The translations under genes were made by a program, and so were the position numbers. Shown one piece after another: positions 52,993 through 63,311 of a stretch of DNA of 64,000 nucleotides. Each line of letters begins with the position of its first letter. The stretch's first letter is position 1. This DNA comes from Candidatus Reconcilbacillus cellulovorans (GTDB taxonomy: Bacteria > Bacillota > Bacilli > Paenibacillales > Reconciliibacillaceae), in NCBI GenBank assembly GCA_002507565.1, contig MOXJ01000006.1:1-64000 (forward strand), in the 5' to 3' direction. Below the pieces are notes generated by a model. It worked only from the letters and a program-made list of their open reading frames with translations. It had not been told where the DNA came from and made no database searches.

Positions 52993-53946
52993 TCACCCCT
53001 TCGGCGGCCGAGATCCGACGTCCGGGGCGGACGACAGCCGCCCGGCGCCGCGCATAAGCAACCGATCGGCAAGTTCGGCTCCGACCGTCTCAGGATCGCC
53101 GCCTTCCGCGCGTTCGCGTAAAAATACCGAACCGTCCGGCGACGCAACAAACCCTTCCAGCACCACACGGCCGTTCTCCAGCCTTGCATACGCACCGAGC
53201 GGCGTCTCGCAGCCGCCGCCGAGCCGCGCCATAAACGCACGTTCGGCCGAAACCGCCTTTGCCGTCGGCTCATGATGGATCGTCGCCAGCATCGCCATCG
53301 TCTCCGCATCGTCGGCGCGACACTCGATCGCGAGCGCTCCTTGGCCGATGTGCGGCAAACAGACGTTGTAATCAAGATATTGGGTAATTCGGTGCGCCCA
53401 TCCCATCCGATGCATGCCGGCGGCCGCCACGACGACGGCATCGAACTCGCCGGCCTCCAGTTTACGCAACCGGGTATCGAGGTTTCCCCGGAGAAACCCG
53501 ACTTCCAGATCGGGCCGAAACGCTTTCAGTTGCAGGGCACGCCGCAGACTGCTTGTCCCGATCCTAGATCCAGAAGGCAATCGTTCCAGATCGAGACCGC
53601 TTGCCGAAACGAGACAGTCGCGCGGGTCTTCCCGTTCCGGCACGGCTGCGATCACGAGTCCGTCCGGTAGGTCGGACGGCATATCTTTCATGCTGTGAAC
53701 GGCGAAATCGATTTCGCCCGCAAGCAGAGCCTGCTCGATCTCCTTGACGAACAGCGCCTTGCCCCCGATGTCGGTGAGCGGCCGGTCGGAAATGCGGTCG
53801 CCTTTCGTTACGATTTCCCGAATTACGAAAGCCGGTCGCGCCGACGCTCCGTCCGATGCCGCCGCGGCTTCAAGCCGCGCGATGACCTGCCGCGTCTGGG
53901 TCATGGCCAGCGCGCTCCTGCGGGAACCTACGACGATGGTGCGCAC
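52993..53946 (-). CDS. hemC: Porphobilinogen deaminase (hydroxymethylbilane synthase)
   Basis: This 317-residue enzyme has VGSRRSALAMTQT at the N-terminus, DFAVHSMKDMP, RIGTSSLRR, LRGNLDTRL and the dipyrromethane-cofactor Cys in GGGCETPLGA. It joins four porphobilinogen units to hydroxymethylbilane. The GTG start lies six bases after GGAGGG and 19 bases inside the preceding precorrin-2 dehydrogenase gene, so the two are coupled. Confidence 0.96.
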   Translation of the reverse strand: MRTIVVGSRRSALAMTQTRQVIARLEAAAASDGASARPAFVIREIVTKGDRISDRPLTDIGGKALFVKEIEQALLAGEIDFAVHSMKDMPSDLPDGLVIAAVPEREDPRDCLVSASGLDLERLPSGSRIGTSSLRRALQLKAFRPDLEVGFLRGNLDTRLRKLEAGEFDAVVVAAAGMHRMGWAHRITQYLDYNVCLPHIGQGALAIECRADDAETMAMLATIHHEPTAKAVSAERAFMARLGGGCETPLGAYARLENGRVVLEGFVASPDGSVFLRERAEGGDPETVGAELADRLLMRGAGRLSSAPDVGSRPPKG

Positions 53947-54626
53947 GTCGATCCCTCCGCCTCAAGCCGTTCCGCCACCGCCCGCCATCCTTGCGGCCCC
54001 GCCGCGACCTCCCGTTCCAGCCGTTCGGCCAGGCGCATCCCTTCCCCGGAACGGACCGCCTTTTCCGCCAGCCGCAGCCCGAACGCCCGAAGCAGCCGAC
54101 GGCGCATTGCCGGATCGCCGACGTGCCGGACGACCGATTCGCGATAGCGCGCCATCAGTTCCAGCGCTTCCTGCGCGACATGATCGAGCCTGTCCGCCCA
54201 TTCGGCGGCCATCTCGCGCGCCGCCGTCGGGCTGGCGCCGCCGGTCGATACGGCGACCGTCCAGCGGCCGCGGCGGACGACCGCCGGCAACATCGCCGTG
54301 CCGGAACTCCCGTCGGAAGCGACGATCGCCCACGCCCCGGCTCTGGCGGCGCAGTCGCGCACCCACGCGTCCGTCTCCGGCGTTCCCGTCGCCGCGACGA
54401 CCAGATCGGCGCCTTCGACGTCGCCGCATTCGACCGCCCGCGGCAACCATTCGACCAGCCCCTGTTCGGCCCAGCGCCGAACGGCGTCGGACACTTCCGG
54501 GCTGACGACGCGGATCCGCGCGCCCGAACCGACGAACGCGGCGAGTTTCCGCGCCGCCGCATCTCCCCCGCCGGCCGAGACGATCCGCCTGCCGGTGAAA
54601 TCGAGAACGATCGGTACCCACGCCAC
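53928..54626 (-). CDS. Precorrin-2 dehydrogenase / siroheme ferrochelatase-like (SirC/YlnF type)
   Basis: This 232-residue protein has the start VAWVPIVLDFTGRRIVSAGGG, where the Rossmann glycines replace the more usual VVGGG, then VVAATGTPETDAWV and VSTGGASPTAAREMA. It oxidises precorrin-2 to sirohydrochlorin with NAD+. I use the GTG behind AAGGGGGA. A TTG that overlaps the hemA stop would add 17 residues encoded partly by the T-run of a terminator (LFFFW) and is unlikely. The cobA-hemD fusion nearby supplies its substrate, so a siroheme branch is embedded in the heme cluster. Confidence 0.9.
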   Translation of the reverse strand: MAWVPIVLDFTGRRIVSAGGGDAAARKLAAFVGSGARIRVVSPEVSDAVRRWAEQGLVEWLPRAVECGDVEGADLVVAATGTPETDAWVRDCAARAGAWAIVASDGSSGTAMLPAVVRRGRWTVAVSTGGASPTAAREMAAEWADRLDHVAQEALELMARYRESVVRHVGDPAMRRRLLRAFGLRLAEKAVRSGEGMRLAERLEREVAAGPQGWRAVAERLEAEGSTCAPSS

Positions 54627-54652
54627 GGCGCTTTCGTCCCCCTTCCGAATCC

Positions 54653-54685
54653 AAAAAAAGAAAAGCCGTGCGATCAACGCCCGGC
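54653..54685 (-). terminator. Intrinsic terminator overlapping the end of hemA
   Basis: GCCGGGCG pairs with CGCACGGC (one mismatch, five-base loop) and is followed on the minus strand by TTTTCTTTTTTT. The hemA stop codon lies in the loop. It would reduce transcription into the downstream heme genes. Confidence 0.6.
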
Positions 54686-56011
54686 AACCGCTTCTTCCCG
54701 CGAGTTTTCCGGTGCCCCGCCGACTTCGTCGTCGACGGCGTCTTCCAGAGCGAACATCCTGACGAACATGCGCAGCGCCTCGTCGCGCTGGCGCGGCGGT
54801 TCGCCCGCCGTCTCCTTCAACCGCTCGATCGGATCGCGCAACAACTGGTTGACGATACTCTTGGCCAGCTTACGGATCGTTTTGATCTGCCGGTCGTTCA
54901 GTTCAGGCAACTTGTTTTCCAGATCGGCCATGACCGACCGGTAGACGGCTTCCGCCTTGCCGCGCAGCGCGCGGATGACCGGCACGACGCCCAGCATGCG
55001 CAGCCATTCTCGGTAACGAACGAGCTCCTCGCGCACCATTGCCTCGATGCGCGCCGCCTGTTTCCGCCGCTCTTCAAAATGCCGGTCGACCAGCCGCTCC
55101 AAGTCGTCGATGTCGTACAGGTATACATTCGGCAGATCGCCGATCGCCGGATCGAGGTCGCGCGGCACGGCAATGTCGATCATGAGGACGGGCCGGTCCG
55201 TACGGCGTCCCGTCAACGCAGCGCGCACCGTCTCGAAGGTCAACACGTGGCCGGACGCGCCGGTCGAACTGACGACGACGTCCGCTTCCGCCAACGCTTC
55301 CCCGACTGATTCCCAGGGCACCGCGCGGCCGCCGAACGCCTCCGCGGTCTCCACTGCTCGGCTCCATGTGCGGTTGGCGACGAGCAGTCGGCCGACGCCG
55401 GCGGCTTTCAGATGACGGATCGTCAGACCGCCCATCTTGCCCGCTCCGATCAACAACACGGTTTTGTCGCCGTAATCGCCGACGATCGACCGTCCCAACT
55501 CGACGGCCGCATAACTGACCGACACCGGATGTTCCGCGATGCCGGTCTCAGTGTGCGCCCGTTTCGCCAATGTCACCGCCTGCCGAAAAATCGAGTTGAA
55601 CATCGTTCCCGTCGCCCCGCACGCCTGCGCGGTCGCAAACGCGTCCTTCACCTGGCCGAGAATCTGCGTCTCGCCGAGAATCATCGAATCGAGGCCGCAG
55701 GCGACGCGAAACAGATGTTCGACGGCCATGTCGTCCTCATAGATGTACAGATAAGGCAGCATGTCGCGCCTCGGCACGCCGAACCATTTTTCCAAAAAAC
55801 CGCGGACGAACGTGCCGCACATGTACAGTCGGTCGACCACCGCGTACACTTCCGTCCGGTTGCACGTACTCAAGATTACGCCTTCCAGCACGCTGTTCGT
55901 CTCTTTCAGCATCCGGAGCGCGTCGGGCAGCTCTTCCTCCCGGAACGCGAACCGCTCGCGAATCTCGACGGGAGCAGTGCGATGGTTCATGCCGACGACC
56001 AAAACGTGCAT
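54674..56011 (-). CDS. hemA: Glutamyl-tRNA reductase
   Basis: This 445-residue enzyme has the N-terminal MHVLVVGMNHRTAPVEIRE, the nucleophile Cys in LSTCNRTEVYAV, GETQILGQVKDAF, the NADPH motif LIGAGKMGGL and IDIAVPRDLDP. It reduces glutamyl-tRNA to glutamate-1-semialdehyde, the entry step of tetrapyrrole synthesis and usual control point. The ATG after AGGTGA is used; a GTG three codons upstream is also possible. The C-terminal tail is acidic. It has an extended -10 promoter directly upstream and a terminator at its end. Confidence 0.97.
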   Translation of the reverse strand: MHVLVVGMNHRTAPVEIRERFAFREEELPDALRMLKETNSVLEGVILSTCNRTEVYAVVDRLYMCGTFVRGFLEKWFGVPRRDMLPYLYIYEDDMAVEHLFRVACGLDSMILGETQILGQVKDAFATAQACGATGTMFNSIFRQAVTLAKRAHTETGIAEHPVSVSYAAVELGRSIVGDYGDKTVLLIGAGKMGGLTIRHLKAAGVGRLLVANRTWSRAVETAEAFGGRAVPWESVGEALAEADVVVSSTGASGHVLTFETVRAALTGRRTDRPVLMIDIAVPRDLDPAIGDLPNVYLYDIDDLERLVDRHFEERRKQAARIEAMVREELVRYREWLRMLGVVPVIRALRGKAEAVYRSVMADLENKLPELNDRQIKTIRKLAKSIVNQLLRDPIERLKETAGEPPRQRDEALRMFVRMFALEDAVDDEVGGAPENSREEAVAGR

Positions 56012-56043
56012 AGCGGTCACCTGGCCTTGTTTCGTTAAGCTTC

Positions 56044-56052
56044 ATTATATCA
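56044..56052 (-). promoter_or_regulatory. Extended -10 promoter of hemA
   Basis: The minus strand reads TGATATAATG, a perfect extended -10 (TGnTATAAT), 33 bases before the hemA ATG. No -35 is recognised, as expected for this promoter class. Confidence 0.6.
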
Positions 56053-56096
56053 CAACTACGCGCCCGGATGGCGCCGTGATCCGTGAACATTCCGCG

Positions 56097-56131
56097 AAAA
56101 GCGAACGCCACGGTTCGGCGCCGTGGCGTTC
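56097..56131 (-). terminator. Intrinsic terminator behind speD
   Basis: A perfect 11-base stem GAACGCCACGG/CCGTGGCGTTC with a seven-base loop is followed on the minus strand by GCTTTTCG. It lies between speD and the hemA promoter. Confidence 0.6.
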
Positions 56132-56218
56132 TCCTCCCGAACTTTTTAAGCTAAGGATGCGCGGCACGGACGCGCGTCCACACGCCCCGGACGCCCGTCG
56201 CCCGCGTCGACCTTGCGT

Positions 56219-56620
56219 TCAATTCGAAGCGACCGCCTGCCGGATGACCGGCTCTTCCACGCGGAGTTCCCCGACACCCCGCACGAGTTTTTTCGCGTAA
56301 ACCCGCGCCGGTTTCAGGACGGCGACCAGATGGTCGATCGCCAATTGGGGGTCCACCGTCTCGCCGCACGTGTAGCAGTCGATGGCGGCGAATCCACGTT
56401 CCGGATACGTGTGGATCGACAGATGGCTCTCCGAAAGAAGCACCAACACCGTTGCGCCCTGGGGCTGAAACTGCCTGGATTGAACCGAAAGAACGGTCGC
56501 GCCGCAAACTTCGGCGGCTTCCACGAGCTGGGCTTCCAACCAAGCCGCATCATTCAGCCGTTCAAACGCGACACCCCAGGCGTCGACCGCAACGTGTCGC
56601 CCGAAAGTCGAGTATCCCAT
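56219..56620 (-). CDS. speD: S-adenosylmethionine decarboxylase proenzyme (prokaryotic class 1B)
   Basis: This 133-residue proenzyme has the self-cleavage site LSESHLSIHTYPE, with cut between Glu64 and Ser65; Ser65 becomes the pyruvoyl group. Downstream DCYTCGE carries the conserved Cys used for catalysis. It makes decarboxylated SAM, the aminopropyl donor for spermidine. The ATG follows GGAAGGGGG. A possible promoter TTGCAT-N17-TATTTT lies about 85-115 bases upstream. It is monocistronic, between two terminator-like sites. Confidence 0.95.
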   Translation of the reverse strand: MGYSTFGRHVAVDAWGVAFERLNDAAWLEAQLVEAAEVCGATVLSVQSRQFQPQGATVLVLLSESHLSIHTYPERGFAAIDCYTCGETVDPQLAIDHLVAVLKPARVYAKKLVRGVGELRVEEPVIRQAVASN

Positions 56621-56895
56621 CTTTCGGTTCCCCCTTCCTCGAAATCCAATGCCGGGATTTCATCCGCTAGGAACAGCGCGATTCGCTCCCTTACGATTTC
56701 AACGACAATAAAAATAACATCTATCGACGACAAATGCAACAGTTTTTTTGGCCTCTTTTGAACGGACGGCGCAGGCCCCAAAAAGCAAGCCCCCGCGCGG
56801 GATTCCCCCGCGTCAGAGGCCCGACGAACCTGATTGTGCCTTTTGCGTCGACAGACGTCGAACGGACGGGAAGTTCTCCCGCTTTCAAAAGCGTG
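56621..56895 (-). other. Intergenic region with several hairpins upstream of speD
   Basis: No gene was found in these 275 bases. On the minus strand, the part next to the upstream gene has CGGGA-GAACT-TCCCG and TCGACG-TCTG-TCGACG hairpins, then CGCGGG-GGAAT-CCCGCG followed after eleven bases by TTTTT. Some of this can be the terminator of the upstream gene. The speD-proximal part is AT-richer and holds the weak promoter TTGCAT-N17-TATTTT. No known riboswitch core was recognised. Confidence 0.4.
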
Positions 56896-57489
56896 TCACG
56901 CCTCCAGTCGGAAGAGTTCTTCCACCAACCGGCGAAGCCGATCGTCGATCGCCCGGCGCGCGTGTCGGTCCGGCGTCGCATTGCGCTGATCGAGCAGCGC
57001 GTCGATACGGCGCATGACGTCGCCGATTTTCCGCTCCACGGTCGTGTCGCGGAAAAGCCGCTGCAACCGGCCGCTTTCCTCTTTCCGCTCATAGATGAGT
57101 CGGGTCGAACCGCCCGTGCGTTCCACGATCCGCTTCACCGCGCCGCGTTCGTACTCATACGTGACGACGCTCGACGGATAAATCCGATGCATCCGGGCGT
57201 CCGCCCGGAACATCGCGATTGCCCTCCCGAGCGCGCGAGCCACGTTCGGATCGCGGACGTCGCACGTTCCGTCGCAGACATACTCCCCGTTTTCGCGGCG
57301 GAACGTGAGCGTCACCGATCCGCATCTGCCGCTTTCCAGGCACACCTCCTCCTCGCCGTTTTCCAGCACGCGTACTCTTGCAGCCTCCCGTAACTCCTCG
57401 TGATCCGACAGCAGCGACAAAAACGCCTGCCGCTCCGCCTCCGTCAAGCGGAAGCGGGCTTTCAGCTTCGTCGCCAATCGCTGTACCAT
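56896..57489 (-). CDS. Uncharacterised 197-residue protein next to engB
   Basis: I do not recognise a named family. The protein starts with a charged helix ([18 protein letters not shown]), has a beta-rich middle with two Cys in a VCDGTCDV segment (about residues 69-76), a [18 protein letters not shown] block and a long charged C-terminal helix ([17 protein letters not shown]...[14 protein letters not shown]). It looks soluble and cytoplasmic. The ATG follows GAGGGATAAC. It lies 55 bases behind engB in the same direction and is not in the corresponding Bacillus subtilis locus, but I believe similar proteins occur at this place in Paenibacillaceae. Confidence 0.75.
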   Translation of the reverse strand: MVQRLATKLKARFRLTEAERQAFLSLLSDHEELREAARVRVLENGEEEVCLESGRCGSVTLTFRRENGEYVCDGTCDVRDPNVARALGRAIAMFRADARMHRIYPSSVVTYEYERGAVKRIVERTGGSTRLIYERKEESGRLQRLFRDTTVERKIGDVMRRIDALLDQRNATPDRHARRAIDDRLRRLVEELFRLEA

Positions 57490-57544
57490 GTTATCCCTCG
57501 ATTCGTCGTTTTCAAAACCCGGCTGCATACGGCTTCACTGTTCA

Positions 57545-58134
57545 TTATACTACCGAAGGGCAAATCCGATCAATGATCGCCCAAATTTCGCCGCATCCCT
57601 CGCCGGTTTCGGCCGAAAACGGCACGACGGGAACGTCCGGCGACAAATCGAGCGTCTTGCGCACGGCGTCGAGATGCGCTTTACGCCGGCTGCCGGACAC
57701 CCGGTCGATCTTGGTCGCCACGACGACGAACGGCAAGCCCCGGAATGCCAGCCATTCGCGCAGGGCGACGTCGTCGCGGGTCGGCGGATGGCGGGCGTCG
57801 ACAAGATGCAGAACCAGTTTCAACGGCCTGCGTCCCGCGAAATACGACTCGACCGTCTCCCCCCAACGCTTCCGGACGTCGGCCGGTGCGGCGGCGTAGC
57901 CGTAGCCGGGCAGGTCGACGAGATACAGCCGGCCGTCGATCCGGTAAAAATGGATCGCCTGCGTCCTGCCCGGCGTCGCGCCCACGCGCGCCAGACGTTT
58001 ACGGCCGCACAGCCGGTTGACGGCGGACGACTTGCCGACGTTCGAACGACCGGCCAGCGCGATCTCCGGCAATCCGTCGGCCGGAAACCGGTCCGGCGCC
58101 AGAGCGATTGCCGCCAGTTCCGCGCTCGACGCGT

Positions 58135-58138
<4 letters not shown>
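57545..58138 (-). CDS. engB: Ribosome biogenesis GTP-binding protein YsxC/EngB
   Basis: This 197-residue GTPase has the P-loop GRSNVGKSS, switch [10 protein letters not shown], the TKID nucleotide-specificity motif and the family's [10 protein letters not shown]. It is an essential factor in 50S subunit assembly. The GTG start overlaps the lonA stop (GTGA) with GAGG eight bases upstream; an ATG 27 bases further upstream has no site. The order lonA-engB-hemA region is the standard Bacillales arrangement. Confidence 0.95.
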
Positions 58139-60618
<2,480 letters not shown>

Positions 60619-60714
60619 GTCTTTCGTCCCCCCTGTCACGGAAGTTGCGGACCGCTTGTGCTTTTCATTTTAACAGATGGACCGGCCCGAAACCAAACCG
60701 CGTCGGTTGGAAAC

Positions 60715-62430
60715 TTATCCGGATTCGCGGGCGTGCAGCACGGCGCCGCCGACCGCCGTATTCGCGGCAAGGCGAACGTCCGCGGGCCGTTCGGCTTCAT
60801 CGGCGATCGTTCGCGGGCGCCAGCCGAGCGCCAGCTCGAACACTTCCTCGATCGTCGAGACCGCCGCGACGCGGACGCCGGGCAGACGGGCAAACAGATC
60901 CTGCCAATTTTCTTTCGGAATGATGACGCATGTCGCGCCGGCGTGAAGCGCGGCCTCGACTTTTGCGACGACGCCGCCGACCGGCTTGACTTTTCCGTGA
61001 ATACTCAGTTCGCCCGTCATCGCCAGCCGGTTGTCGACCGGAATGTGCAAAATCGCCGAAGCGATCGCCACCGCCGTCGCGATGCCGGCCGACGGCCCGT
61101 CGACGGGCATACCGCCGGGAAAGTTGATGTGCAAATCGTACGCCCTCGTCGGAATGCCGAGCCGGCGCAAGACGGTCAGCACGTTTTCCACGGAGTTGCG
61201 CGCCATACTCTTGCGGCGAAGCGTCCGGCCGGCTCCTCCGGTTTCCTCTTCCTCGACGGCGCCCGTCAACACGAACGAGCCTTCGTCCGGCTTTGCCGCC
61301 CGAACCGCCGTTACCTCGATCTCCAGCAACGCACCGAGATTCGGGCCGTATACGGCCAAACCGTTGACGAGCCCGATTTGCGGCTGGTCGTGGACTTTGC
61401 GGTCGGGCCGCGGCGACATCTGACTGCTGTGGACGACCCATTCCACGTCGGCGGCCGTCACGGCGTTACGGCCTTCCGTGATCGCCAGACCGGCGGCCAG
61501 CTGCACGACGTTGACCGCTTCCCGGCCGTTCGTCGCGTACCGCTTGACGACTTCGACCGCGTCGGCGTCGGGCTGGATGCCGATTTTGCGCAAGGCAGTC
61601 GACGCAATCTCGCCGATTTCGTCCGGCAAAAGCGGTCTGAAAAAAATCTCCATGCAACGCGACCGAAGCGCCGGCGGCAGTTCATGGGGCATCCGCGTCG
61701 TCGCGCCGACGAGCCGAAAATCCGCCGGCAACCCATTCTGAAAAATATCATGAATGTATCCTGGAATGTTCGGATCCTCGGAATTATAATAGGCGCTTTC
61801 CAGAAATACTTTCCGATCCTCGAGCACCTTAAGCAGTTTGTTCATCTGGATCGGATGCAGTTCGCCGATCTCGTCGATGAACAGGATGCCGCCGTGCGCT
61901 TTCGTGACGGCGCCGGGCTTCGGCTGGGGAATGCCCGCCACGCCGAGCGCGCCCGCGCCTTGGTAGATCGGGTCGTGAACGGATCCGATCAGCGGATCGG
62001 CGATGCCGCGCTCGTCGAAACGAGCCGTCGTCGCGTCGATTTCGACGAACTTGGCGTCGGGGTGAAACGGCGAGTACGGCTGCTTTTTCGCCTCCTCCAG
62101 AATGACCCGGGCCGCCGCCGTTTTGCCGACGCCGGGCGGACCGTAAATGATGACGTGCTGCGGGTTCGGTCCGCAAAGCGCCGCGCGCAGGGCGCGAAGG
62201 CCTTCGGACTGTCCGACGATGTCGGCGATCGACGTCGGCCGCGTCCGTTCCGACAACGGCTTCGTCAGAGAAATAGATCTAAGTTTTCTTAGTTTTTCCA
62301 TTTCTTTTCGCGATTCACGGTCGATCGCGTGGCGGTTCGTTTGCTGGTTGCGCAGCAAATTCCAAAAATAAAGGCCGATGACGACGGCGAAAAACAGTTG
62401 TACGGCCATCAGCGCCAAGGTCAGCGTCAT
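60715..62430 (-). CDS. lonB: Lon-like protease LonB (sporulation-associated type)
   Basis: This 571-residue protein has an N-terminal membrane segment (residues 4-22), a linker, AAA+ motifs GPPGVGKTA and GILFIDEIGEL, and a C-terminal Lon protease domain with VDGPSAGIATA (Ser) and VGGVVAKVEAALHAGA (Lys). In Bacillus, LonB is made in the forespore and lies directly upstream of lonA, as here. The ATG follows AAGGAGTG. The last 25 residues are not conserved in my view of the family. Confidence 0.95.
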   Translation of the reverse strand: MTLTLALMAVQLFFAVVIGLYFWNLLRNQQTNRHAIDRESRKEMEKLRKLRSISLTKPLSERTRPTSIADIVGQSEGLRALRAALCGPNPQHVIIYGPPGVGKTAAARVILEEAKKQPYSPFHPDAKFVEIDATTARFDERGIADPLIGSVHDPIYQGAGALGVAGIPQPKPGAVTKAHGGILFIDEIGELHPIQMNKLLKVLEDRKVFLESAYYNSEDPNIPGYIHDIFQNGLPADFRLVGATTRMPHELPPALRSRCMEIFFRPLLPDEIGEIASTALRKIGIQPDADAVEVVKRYATNGREAVNVVQLAAGLAITEGRNAVTAADVEWVVHSSQMSPRPDRKVHDQPQIGLVNGLAVYGPNLGALLEIEVTAVRAAKPDEGSFVLTGAVEEEETGGAGRTLRRKSMARNSVENVLTVLRRLGIPTRAYDLHINFPGGMPVDGPSAGIATAVAIASAILHIPVDNRLAMTGELSIHGKVKPVGGVVAKVEAALHAGATCVIIPKENWQDLFARLPGVRVAAVSTIEEVFELALGWRPRTIADEAERPADVRLAANTAVGGAVLHARESG

Positions 62431-62579
62431 CCGCGCTTCACTCCTTCCGGCAGTCTGTAGACATTTGACATTATTGCCTGCTGATCTTGGCATTAGTCGG
62501 ACGATCCAAAATCGAATAACAGGGCCGAAAGGGCGGGCAAATTAGGAAAACAAGGGGTGTTTTCGGAGTGTACTCGGGC

Positions 62580-63311
62580 ATGGCGAAAACCGCGGCCAAG
62601 AATTACGTGACGGCAGCAACCGCTCTGTTGCTTGCGCTCGTTCCTGCGGCGGCCGAGGCGGCTGACGTCGGACCGCCGGTAGAACTCGGTCACGACGTCG
62701 TCGTCGACGCCGGCCATGGCGGCATCGACGGCGGAACGTCCCACGGCGATCGGCTGGAAAAACATCTGACGCTCGCCCTCGCGCGCGACCTCAAAGCGGC
62801 GCTGGCCGAACGCGGGCTTCGCGCCGCTGTGACGCGTACCGACGATTACGCGCCGAGCGACGACAACCGGTGGCTGCCGTCTAGATCGCGCCATCTTCGC
62901 GATCTGGCGCAGCGTCACCTGATCATCCGCGAACTTTCCCCGCGGATCGTCGTCAGCGTACACGTCAACTGGTCGCCCGACCCTTCGCGCTCCGGACCCG
63001 TCGTATTATATCCGTTCGATCCACAAAGCCACGCACTCGCCCACCTCGTCCAGGAGCGGCTGAACCGGCTGTACGGCGCACGCGAGGTGCCGTACATCGC
63101 GCCGAACTTTTACCTATTCCGGCGAGCGACGTGTCCTACCGTGATCCTGGAAGCGGGCTTTATCGGAAACGCCGGCGACGTCGAACGTCTGACGACGCCC
63201 GAAAAACGAAAAAAAATCGCCGCGGCGGTCGCCGACGGCATTCTCGCGTTTTTGCTGGCGTATGAACTTCCCCTCCGGACGCCCGTTACGGATGCCGTCT
63301 TCCCGGAATGA
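62580..63311 (+). CDS. N-acetylmuramoyl-L-alanine amidase (Amidase_3, CwlD-like)
   Basis: This protein of about 243 residues has a signal peptide ([17 protein letters not shown]) and an Amidase_3 domain with [12 protein letters not shown] (first zinc His), a Glu in [15 protein letters not shown] (second His) and LEAGFIGN (catalytic Glu). It removes the peptide from N-acetylmuramic acid in the wall. The length and lack of binding domains resemble CwlD, which makes muramic-delta-lactam in spore cortex. I use the ATG eleven bases after GGAG; a GTG at 62568 behind AAGGGG is equally possible. A TTGACA occurs about 110 bases upstream without a clear -10. Its 3' end overlaps the convergent ispG by 26 bases. 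Confidence 0.88.
   Translation: MAKTAAKNYVTAATALLLALVPAAAEAADVGPPVELGHDVVVDAGHGGIDGGTSHGDRLEKHLTLALARDLKAALAERGLRAAVTRTDDYAPSDDNRWLPSRSRHLRDLAQRHLIIRELSPRIVVSVHVNWSPDPSRSGPVVLYPFDPQSHALAHLVQERLNRLYGAREVPYIAPNFYLFRRATCPTVILEAGFIGNAGDVERLTTPEKRKKIAAAVADGILAFLLAYELPLRTPVTDAVFPE

Noticed and set aside
53928-54677. Precorrin-2 dehydrogenase start at a TTG overlapping the hemA stop
   Set aside because: The added residues are encoded by the T-run of an intrinsic terminator and the TTG has no ribosome site, while the GTG at 54626 has AAGGGGGA.
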